Below, in pieces: positions 54,890 to 64,000 of a stretch of DNA of 64,000 nt. The number at the start of each line of letters is the position of its first letter. The first letter of the stretch is position 1. Below the pieces are notes generated by a model. The model searched no databases. It saw nothing but the letters and a program-made list of their open reading frames with translations, and was not told the origin of the DNA. The position numbers and the translations under genes were made by a program. The DNA lies in contig CM068583.1 in the NCBI GenBank assembly GCA_035048485.1, positions 30,989,005 to 31,053,004 of the forward strand, written 5' to 3'. Source of the DNA: Pteria penguin (Eukaryota; Mollusca; Bivalvia; Pterioida; Pteriidae).

Positions 54890-56340
54890 TAAGGATCCCA
54901 GGATCAGTCCCCACTCCTTCATTTTAAAAATCTTCAATTATCTAAAAAATAGTTCAGATCCCCCCACCTCCTAAACCATACTCATGTATTTCCTTATTCC
55001 TCACGACAACACAAATTGTATGGTAAAAGTCGGGAGTCCCCTAGGTCATTCCTCACCCCCTCATTTCAGAAATCGTCTCAAAACTGGTTTAGATTCCCAC
55101 CCCTAAACCATATATTTTCTTATTCTTGATGAAGTTGTATGATAAAGTCGGGGATCGCCGGGCTTATTCCCCACCCTCACATTTCAGGAATTTTCAATTA
55201 ACTCGAAACTGGTTCAGATCTCCACTCCTAAATCATATATTTTCTTATTCCTCATGAAAAAAAGGTGGTGTGATGAAGTTGGGGGGAGGGGGTCCCCAGG
55301 CTCATTCCCCACCCCTTGCATTTCAGAAATCTTATATTATCTCAAAACTGGTTTAGATCCCCGCCCCTAAACCATTTATTTTCTTATTCCTCATGACAGC
55401 ACAAATTGTATCGTAGATGTCGGGGTCCCCAGGGTCAGATACCTTCCATTTTCTCAAAATAGTTCAGATCTTCACCCCCTAAGACATATATTTGTTTTAT
55501 ATCTCATGATAACAAAAGTTGTGTGGTAAAAGTCGGGGTCCTCAATGTCATCCCCACTCATTTGAGAAATCTTCTATTATCTGAACAATAGTTCGAATCC
55601 CCACCCCTAAATCATATATTTTCTTATTCCTTGTGATAACAAAAGCTGTATGGTAAAAGTCGGGATCCCTAGGATCATCCCCGTCCCCTTTTATTTCAGA
55701 AATCTTTTATCTCAAAAATAGTTCAGACTCCTATCCCTAAACCATATATTTTCTTATTCCTTGTGACAAGACAAGTTCTATAGTAATAGTCAAGGATCCC
55801 CAGTGTTCCCCACCCCTCATTTCAGAAATCTTCATTTATCTCAAAACTAGTTTAGATCCCCACCCCTAAACTATATATCTTCTTATTCTTCATGGCAGCA
55901 CAAATTGTATCTTTAAAGTCGGGGTCCCCAGGATGAGAAATCTTCCATTGTCTCAAAATAGTTCAAATTTTCACCCCTAAGCCATATGTTTGCTTTATTC
56001 CTCATGACAACAAAAGTTGTGTGGTAAAAGTCGGGGTCCTCAGTGTTATCCCCCATTCATTTGAGAAATCTTCTTTTATCTGAACAATAGTTCAGATCCC
56101 CACCCCTAAATCATATTTTTTTTCTTTTTCCTTGTGATAACAAAAGCTGTATGGTAAAAGTCGGGATCCCTAGGACCCCCCCCCCCCCATTTCAGATATC
56201 TAATATTATCTCAAAAATGGTTCAGATTCCTATCCCTAATCCATATATTTTCTTATTACTTGTGACAAGACAAATTCAATAGTAAAAGTCAGGGATCCTC
56301 AAGGTCACCCCAGCCTTCATTTCAGAAATCTTTGATTCCG
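54890..56340. repeat. Satellite array, ~125-bp unit, 11 copies, four-unit higher order
   Basis: Each unit reads 'tttcagaaatcttc', 'tctcaaaactggttcagatc', 'cccacccctaaaccatatat', 'tttcttattcctcatgacaa', 'caaattgtatggtaaaagtc', 'ggggtccccagg'. Units starting near 55376, 55488, 55616 and 55746 are matched, variant for variant, by units ~500 bp later (55875, 55990, 56117, 56246). Confidence 0.92.
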
Positions 56341-56787
56341 TTGGCACCAGATTTTTTTGCTATATGACCTTGACCTACTTCACTGTAACTTTTTTACCGT
56401 AAGACGTAGGGCCCTCGTATTTGGCATGTGTGTCTGTAGACATACACAACCATGGCAATATGTCACAGATCACTGCACCCTTACTGATAGAACCCCGAAA
56501 GCGGGGGACCACGTACAGTTCTCTGATTTTGCTTGTTATTATTTTTTATCATTACTTTTGGATATTGTATACATGCAAGACAAGTTGTTTGGAATTATAC
56601 TTGTCAAGGGTTATTGTGCCATAGTTTTGCGTCAAAGGTTAATGTTGGAGACCATTTGACTCGGAAATGCATTGATCAATTACAAAAAAAGAAACAACAA
56701 CAAAAATGCAGAAGAAAAATTATCAGATGATATACAAAGAGGGATGTATCAGGATCAATGCACAAAATGGAGAATGTGTGCTGTTTT

Positions 56788-56860
56788 CTCTCTTTCTCTC
56801 TCTCTTTCTTCTTCTTCTTCTTCTTCTTCTTCTTCTTCTTTTTCTTCTTCTTCTTTTCTT
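56788..56860. repeat. (CT)n / (CTT)n tract
   Basis: Pyrimidine run; frames rich in S or L across it are artefacts. Confidence 0.95.
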
Positions 56861-56894
56861 ATCATTTATTTATTGTTATTATTATTTTATTTTT

Positions 56895-57028
56895 TGATTG
56901 ATGGGGACATCCCGTCTCTTGTCAGGATGTTCAAGAAGGATGTCGCTCTGATACTATTTAACATCAAGTCTACGCAGAGATACAGCCCAGAAATCACGCT
57001 TCAAGTTTTCCTTGAGAAGCTGATGTAA
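56895..57028 (+). other. Short coding-like stretch, unassigned
   Basis: Downstream of the CTT tract one frame reads DGDIPSLVRMFKKDVALIL, STQRYSPEITLQVFLEKLM, then TAA. Its composition is coding-like against AT-rich flanks, and the 'ttattttattttttgattg' before it is pyrimidine-rich. Possible terminal exon or gene relic; family not recognised. Confidence 0.25.
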
Positions 57029-57293
57029 GATTGCGTGATTAAATTCATTCACGAACTTATGTATGTTTATTTAAACTTCATGAAAATTATGTAACGAAAT
57101 ATTCAAGCGTATACGTTTAGAATGAACCAGCTATAAAAGACGGAATTCCGCTCTGAGATGTATGCCCATTTCAACCAGAGACATATATACACATATGTAT
57201 CTGTTTCAACACTTCAGATTATGTTCTAATTCCACCCATCTATCATCTAGTTGCATATGTATGTTTTGTTTGCCAGTGGATGGGGTCTCAGGT

Positions 57294-57398
57294 ACTGGGG
57301 TTTTTGTTTTTTGTTTTTTGTTTTTGTTTTTTTTGGGTTTTTTTTGGGGGGGGGTTGTTTTTTGTTTGTTTGTTTGTTTGTTTGGGGGTTTTTTTGCC
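57294..57398. repeat. G/T-only tract, ~105 bp
   Basis: Apart from one flanking base the + strand carries only G and T (runs of TTTTG, TTTG, GGGGGGGGG). A shorter G/T-rich tract lies at 57555-57618. Confidence 0.9.
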
Positions 57399-57629
57399 TG
57401 ACAATGAGATCAGCAGATTACTCTCTAGCAGAGATATGATGATGTATACAATAAAATTCAATTGTAAATTAGGCAACAGTTTCATGTTCTCCAGCAATAA
57501 GGAAACGAATAATGGCCCCCTTTATATATGTGCTTTGAATACTTAGAGTTAGGGATGTGTGTGTTTGTTTGGATGTTTTTTGTTTTTGTTTTTGTTTTGT
57601 TTTTGGGGGTTTTTTTTCTCACAGTTTTA

Positions 57630-59970
57630 CCCGAAGGTAAAATGTGGGTTTCAGAGGTGGCTATTGATGTTTCACTAACATATTTCTAAGTGTTCAATAA
57701 AGGTAACATTTATACAGTATTTATACTCAATACCCATGCCTACTCATAACATACCTAAGCAAGAAATGGACGAGGCATTAATGGATGATGATCATTATTA
57801 GAAAGCTCCAACATCAATCGTCCCTAGATCTGTTTATGGTTGGTCTAGTTTAAAATGTAGTTTGTACAAATCTGTGAGAAGGACGGATAAGTTCCAAAAA
57901 ATGAAGAAATTTTAGGACAAGGAGGAGAAATATTTGTAGTCCTGTTCTCTGAATCTTCATAGTATTCTTTATTCTAAAGGGTCTTGCATTGTGTTTTCAC
58001 CATTTATTGTGATTGCGACAACGATGGATACAGAGGTAGATCAGATAAAAACTGAATTACTCTCCATAGTCAGATAAAAATATCGTATTAATAATAGATT
58101 CAATGCATTAATACGCCCTATCCACAGAATTTCAATATTTGTCATCAACACGTCAACGTTTACGACAGTATGCAGCATTTGGCGTGGCTAGCACGTTAAA
58201 AGTGGATCGGGGGGGGGGGGGGCAAACATTAAAAGTGGGTGGGGGAACCAAAGTTTCATTTCATGAAAAAAGAAAATGTTTTCTCGATATTTCTGGTGTA
58301 CGGAGGAGTTGGAGAGTTTGGCACCTAGATCTGGAACCATATACATGTACCCTGTCTCCCCTAAGGGGAATTTTCGAGGGTATATTTTTCTGAAAGCTTA
58401 TAAAAATGCTACAAAATGAGCCATGTTTGCACTATGGTCATTGGAGTTTACTGAGTTTTTTGGGGGAAAACTTAAGACTTTTAACAAAAATCGCCGAAAA
58501 CTGGAAATTTTGAATTTGTCAACAACTCAATAAATTCATGAAAACCATGTAATCTTATAGATTTGATATGCATTTATATTAAATAGTATTGTTTGAAATC
58601 GAACTAAAGTTTATTCAGTTCAAATAAATATTTTTGCCACTATCCACTATATTAACGTGAAAAAAAACAGGGTGGGTGGGTGGGGGGCAATGTTTTCTAA
58701 GCCTATGTTATGGAAGAACTATTTACAAAAAATGAAAATATGATAAAATAAAATAATCTTGAGGACGATTCTCAAAGTGTGGGAGATTATTGGATCATAA
58801 CTCGAGCAATTCCATCAACATAAAAATTAATTTTATTTCATTAAAATTCAATTGTAAAATTTTACACAGAAGAATAGTAAGATAACAGGATTTATAATTA
58901 AGTAGCGAGTATTTTGTGGCAATTAATAATGAATGCGACACCACTCGTGACAAGGACAGATCACTCACTTAATTGACTTCAAAACATTCAATTTCATGTT
59001 TTAATTATCGAAATAGTATTTGTTTTTAACATAATCTCTAAATTCATATCACAAAACTAGGCATAATAGGCACCTTAATGATAAGTTTGAAACAGGACCA
59101 TGCTTGATATACATAATGGGTTCAGCTAGCCGACAGGAAATGCAGGAGTTATACGCAACATAAACGAATTTTTGCTTACCGCATTTCACCGCCCGAGTCT
59201 CATTGCTTGCTGAACATTGGTGTGGAATGCAATTAATTTTCCATGTAGGCTTCTATTTCTTCTTTGCTTGAATCTTATTTATGCTCAGATTATCAGATAG
59301 TTGCGAGTTTTACATTTTTGACTGTTTGCATTTCTTCCTTTATCAGTTATCTAATGTTTGCATATACATGTATTATATTGTCATCACAGTAAGTGCACGC
59401 AAGAAGGCAGAATCCAAAAGACCGATTAGAATGCTTGGAATAGGTGTCATCATAATTTGTTCTTATGTTGACAATAATTATGGTAAAAACCATGTCATGT
59501 AAGCACCGTCTAAGGAGATTAATGCTGCCAGGGTACTCTGAGCATTCACGGATGCAGTGATGCTTCCATGTCTTGGGTACTTGGATTGATTTTGGAATAT
59601 TTTTGTTTATATAGTTTGCTTCGTTGTTGTGAATGGCACAAAAACGTTCATATTTTACATCATTATTGGATTTCGAAGAAATACATAAATTTAGAATTCA
59701 GTTATATAATTTTTTTTATATTGGCATATCATTTTTCCAGAGTAATTTCGAAGATAAAATCCTGTAAACCTCAAGAACGACATGTACAAGTTCTTTTCGT
59801 CTTTCAAATGTTTTAAACTTATATTGTTTCTCATCTACAACCGATTTTCTCTCCCGTTTTAATTCCATGTTTAAGAAAGGTTATTCTTTGATACGGAATA
59901 CGACGTTCCTTTCTCAGTGTTAAAGTTGTTCCTTTTTCCTTTTTATTTATTAACAAACATTACTTTGTAA
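57630..59970. other. Intergenic, no gene recognised
   Basis: Contains a poly-G run at 58208-58221 with a GGGTGGGTGG-type run near 58673-58687, otherwise AT-rich DNA. Frames near 59281 and 59568 are not convincingly coding. Confidence 0.45.
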
Positions 59971-62376
59971 TACTTCAAAAAACGTAGGCCACATGGTCGT
60001 CGTCGTAATCGTAACATCAGAAAACGTAATCGTTTAAATATGTCATTAAACGATCTTCTATTTATCGCAAAAAATAATGGCCGTCATGAACTTTTGCATG
60101 CACTATCCTCTATTCCGGTAAATAAATTGAAACCTATCCTGGACGAAGCTGATCTTCGAAGTTTACGCAATTCTGATTGATATAAACTCAATTTGATGAT
60201 TTTATTTTCATATAATAAACTCTTTCCTCGTATTCCGTCTCTTCCACCCAAGCAGCAATTTCTCAAAATTAAATTTATTAATAAAGGCTTCGATCTACTT
60301 AACATTTCTAATATTTTCCGTGATCATAGAGTCACATCTAAAATCCCCCAATATTTTGAGAATTTAGAACCTCCACTTATTTGTTACCAGTACAAAAAGC
60401 CTATAAGAAATCTTATTTTAAATTATAATAAAGTTACATCTAACCCTGATGTTTCAGACTCTATTCCTTCGTCGTGTTCTTGTGAAAATTCTAAATATGT
60501 TTATAAACCGGCAGGTCATGTTATTACTGGTGACCTAAACTGTATTTCGGACAAGAAATTGCGCACCCTTTTTGGAAAAGGACCTAAATATAGGTTACCG
60601 TCCAGGATAGATTTCAATAAATGCCGTGACGTTATAGAAGATGCTTTAACTACATATTGTAAACGCTGGTGTAAAAAAGAACAGGTAAAGGTTCATGCTC
60701 TTAATGATTGGAAATTCCAGATTTTAAGAATTGTCGATATCCGTATTAAGAACTTTACGGAAAATGCGCATTTATTTCAACAGCCTAATACATTGACGAC
60801 AACTTCTATTAAAAAGAAGATAGCTGACTTACATGCTAAATATGTCTTTGTTCCCGCTGATAAAGCAGGTAATAACATAATAGTTGTTTGAAAACTATAT
60901 TATATTGAAGTACTTAAAAACGAATTAAACTCCACTCATACATATGTCGAAAGCCCTACCTCAAAAGAGAGCACCTTGCACGATCACCTCATGACCATGT
61001 CCGACTTCAAAATTAAAACTGATAAATCTGATCTACCAACCATGTATTGGCTCCCAAAACTACATAAAAGTCCATATAAATCACGTTTCATATCTAATTC
61101 TAGCCACTGCTCTACTACGGTACTATCGAAACATATTACGTTTGCTCTAACTGCTATAAAAGATCATATTATCAAATATTGTGATGTCGCATTTCGTAAT
61201 AGTAACATCAATTACTTCTGGTCAATTAAAAATTCTCATGAAGTTATAGACAAACTTCTTTCGCTAAATTTCAAAGCGACTCAAATTTCTACATTTGATT
61301 TTTCTACACTTTATACATCTCTGCCTCATGATTTGATTAAAAGCAAGTTGCTGTCTCTTATACAATGGTGTTTTCACAGAGAATCTAAAACGTACATATG
61401 TACTTCCAATAACTCTGGATTCTTTTCCAACAAACAATATACTTCATATAAATACTGGACTTGCAAGGAATTGTGTAAAGCACTAGATTTTCTCATGAAT
61501 AATATTTTTGTGCAATTTGATGGCAAGATATATCAACAAATAGTTGGGATTCCTATGGGTACTAACTGCGCGCCTCTGATAGCAGATTTATTTCTTTATT
61601 GTTATGAGAGGGATTTTATGGTTTCTCTTCAAAAATCAGAACGTTTTGACCTCATTGACAAATTTAATAATACTTGCAGATATCTGGATGACATTTTGGT
61701 TATCGACAACCCTGAATTCGAACAATTTATATCAGAAATATATCCACCAGAGCTCACATTGAATAAAGCTAATACTTGAGATAAATCTACACCTTTCTTA
61801 GATTTAAACATCAAAATTATCAACAACCTAATATATACTAATATTTATGATAAACGTGAGGATTTTGGATTTCCTATTGTAAATTTCCCTTACTTGGATG
61901 GCGATGTCCCTCGACTCCCATCATATGGTATCTATATATCTCAATTAGTTCGATTTGTCAGAGGCTGCACCGATGTTTTGGACTTTCATAAACGAAATTT
62001 ACAAATTACTACTAAACTTTTAACTCAGGGTTACAGATATAACAAGCTAAGAAAAACATTCGGCAAATTCTTCAGATCTTATTCAGAACTTCTATCTAAA
62101 TTTGGAAATACATGTATTTCTTTTCAACAGTATGTATCCAATGGAATTTCCCATCCTAATTTTTACGGTGATCTCGTATATAAACTAAGGAAAGTAAAAG
62201 GCTCCGATAACGTTATTTTATCATGTAATAAAATAGTCAAACGTCTCCTAAATAGACAATATGATATTGAGATCATCAAAAAGACTATAGGTCTTGTATT
62301 TGGCCCCTCTACAGCCTTATGCAGACTTTTACTTGAACGTTGCACGCTGACTAACAGGGCGGTGGGGACTATATGA
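59971..62376 (+). pseudogene. Penelope-like retroelement reverse transcriptase with three in-frame TGA codons
   Basis: One frame is open from 59971 (after TAA) to the TGA at 62374-62376, about 800 codons, broken only by TGA at 60178, 60889 and 61777; no frameshift. The first ATG is at 60040 (MSLNDLLFIAKNNGRHELL). The N-terminal ~270 residues include HVITGDLNCISDKKL and a Cys pair (SCSCE). RT motifs: FVPADKAGNNIIVV, YWLPKLHKSPYKSRFIS, FDFSTLYTSLPHD, IPMGTNCAPLIADLF, catalytic CRYLDDIL, STPFLDLNI. This order (PADK, LPKLHK, PMGT.CAP, YLDD, PFLDL) fits Penelope-like elements. No GIY-YIG endonuclease follows; the last ~190 residues (GDVPRLPSYGIYISQLV, LRKTFGKFF) are a family-specific tail. Class assignment is moderate. 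Confidence 0.8.
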
Positions 62377-63028
62377 CGGGCCTTGTCCAAACCTCTTTCA
62401 GAGGAGACATGGCCCTGAACCTCGTCCCCTCTGACTGTTAGTCGGGACTCCTACAGATCTAGGGTCTTAGCTCGCTTTCAGACTGGCAGAGCACGGTTTA
62501 TCATGTTGATGTCGCATATATCTTTATACCATTATGTGTTTTACAATACTTTACGTGTTTATATTTTTATGACCTCTCAATATGCGATACCTGTTGACCC
62601 TTGTTCTTTACCGTCCTAAGTCGGTATCGTAATTGCACTACAATAAAATATTTTTGCAATGTGTTAAACGTTCTATTATATTATTTATATCCATGTATTG
62701 TATAGCTCCATGGTGACTTCTGCCACATAACTGAGCCGGTAACTCCTCTTTTTCTTACATGGAGGATTATTTATAAATTTTTAAATGTACGTCTTTTGAT
62801 TATTCTGCTGTTACGGTGAGTGGGAAGGTGGGCCCGTAAACCGGTTAACCACACCATTTGTTTGGCTTTTGTCAAATTAAATGACCGTCCTAAGTCGGTA
62901 TCGTAATTGCACTACAATCAAATATTTTTGTGATGTGTTAAATGTTATATTATATTATTTATATTCATGTATTGTATAGCTCCATGGTGACTTCTGCCAC
63001 ATAACTGAGCCGGTAACTCCTCTTTTTT
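62377..63028 (+). repeat. Retroelement tail with 144-bp direct repeat
   Basis: 62611-62754 and 62885-63027 are near-identical: 'ccgtcctaagtcggtatcgt', 'aattgcactacaat', 'catgtattgtatagctccat', 'ggtgacttctgccacataac', 'tgagccggtaactcctcttt'. They are separated by 130 nt. The arrangement fits partly tandem copies of the element's 3' end, as is common in Penelope-like insertions. Confidence 0.85.
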
Positions 63029-64000
63029 CTTTCAATTTATGTATCACTATTGATGCTTATATATTAAAAAAATAAGGTTTTCATAGGCATATATATCAAT
63101 GTACTATTTAGTCTCCCACAAACATGTCAGTTAAAAAGAAATTATTGGTATTCCCCATGATTATTATATACATATTGTTTAGTGCTGACAGACAAATGAA
63201 CTGATCGAGTATGAATCATTTGAACAGAATATGCTGTATGCTTTCCGTTATCTTAAACATGCCTTGTGGGAAACATTAAAAGGGAACACTCCTTTTTGTG
63301 CAACATTTATTGATCATTGAAATATCAATGCTGAACAGAATACATAAACATGAAGTGATTCATAAATACATAATATGATAAATAAACATGAAGTGATACG
63401 TATCGCTTAACATTTTGTCCTTTACTAATTCTGGTCTAGCACAAGTGAGCAAAACTGTTTAAAGATTTATAGTGTAAAGAAATATTTATGGCGTAGACTT
63501 CACAAGTTCATAATCAATACGTTGTGTACTTAGATCTAAGTGTCATATTGGACTCACAGAATGCAATGAAGATATGATGTTTTGATAGAATTATCATTTG
63601 CATATTATATAAGCTACAATCAATATATTATCTCAATATAGTTATTTAGATATTTTTTATATCTTATATACATATCTGTGTAATATAAGTAACAGATATT
63701 AATATAGTATATTGTATCAATCAAAGACATAACAGCTTATAGACCAATATACGCAATACATAATAGACTACTAAAAGATCAATAAAATAATCATATAAAC
63801 ATGTGCACATAATATAATGATACATGTAATAAAAATTATATTTTCATATTTGACAGAAAATCTATAAGAATTACATTGTGTTGTGCCTAAAACATTAAAC
63901 TTGTAATTGATGCTCATCATTTCAGCACGTTATTTAAGTATTCACTATCTATATTCAATTTCCGTGAAAATGTTCCGAAGGGAATGTAGTAAAACTGTAT
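63029..64000. other. AT-rich flank, no feature recognised
   Basis: No gene or repeat beyond a ~20-bp duplicated phrase 'aaacatgaagtgat' at 63347 and 63386. Confidence 0.5.

Noticed and set aside
55000..56340. CRISPR-like array
   Set aside because: Animal satellite with ~125-bp units, no short repeat/unique spacer layout and no cas genes.
57162..57401. F/G/V-rich membrane protein frames
   Set aside because: Translation of the G/T-only tract.
61920..61945. 'YGIY' in the retroelement tail as a GIY-YIG endonuclease
   Set aside because: No second YIG motif, Arg or Glu pattern follows; the match is by chance in a family-specific tail.
59971..62376. Selenocysteine or reassigned TGA in the retroelement
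   Set aside because: No SECIS-like structure identified and TGG is used for Trp throughout; kept only as an open question on TGA tolerance.

Overview
The window is animal nuclear DNA, AT-rich and intron-rich, crowded with small non-autonomous transposons, tRNA-derived SINEs and minisatellites. Genes are split by GT-AG introns. The protein sequences, repeat style (many short foldback elements, SINEs ending in CAAC or ATCA repeats, abundant acatgta words) and absence of operon structure point to a lophotrochozoan, most likely a bivalve mollusc. The species cannot be named from sequence alone.

Layout: (1) 1-15,125 holds a spermidine/spermine N1-acetyltransferase (SSAT, GNAT family) tandem cluster on the + strand. 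Copy 1 enters from outside the window (last three coding exons, stop at 3942). Copy 2 is complete (five coding exons, 9715-13480, 168 aa). A decayed last exon of a third copy lies at 14993-15125. Two minisatellite arrays separate copies 1 and 2. (2) 16,310-35,499 is UBLCP1 on the - strand (nine coding exons, 343 aa), the nuclear proteasome phosphatase with a ubiquitin-like domain. Its introns hold hAT, pogo-like, SINE and unclassified TIR elements. (3) 35,500-39,624 is the spacer between the divergent genes UBLCP1 and MPI, with microsatellites, a 49-bp tandem array and a dead LINE. (4) 39,625-50,806 is MPI, mannose-6-phosphate isomerase, on the + strand (eight coding exons, 424 aa), with a gutted mariner in intron 3. 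(5) 50,807-59,970 has no recognisable gene; it holds a compound foldback element and a ~125-bp satellite with four-unit higher-order structure. (6) 59,971-63,028 is a Penelope-like reverse-transcriptase element interrupted only by three in-frame TGA codons.

All exon joins in SSAT copy 2, UBLCP1 and MPI were worked out by hand; phases close exactly and the lengths fit the families. The three host genes are unrelated metabolic/housekeeping functions (polyamine acetylation, proteasome dephosphorylation, mannose entry into glycosylation), so the neighbourhood says nothing about a joint pathway. I did not find a clearly new multi-gene system. The most unusual items are: a sharp gene-conversion-like boundary and a catalytic Glu-to-Gln change in the SSAT pair; a 1.33-kb element with ~120-bp TIRs and a 5-bp duplication carrying a short coding-like stretch; a double hairpin enclosed by outer inverted arms; and the TGA-only interrupted retroelement.
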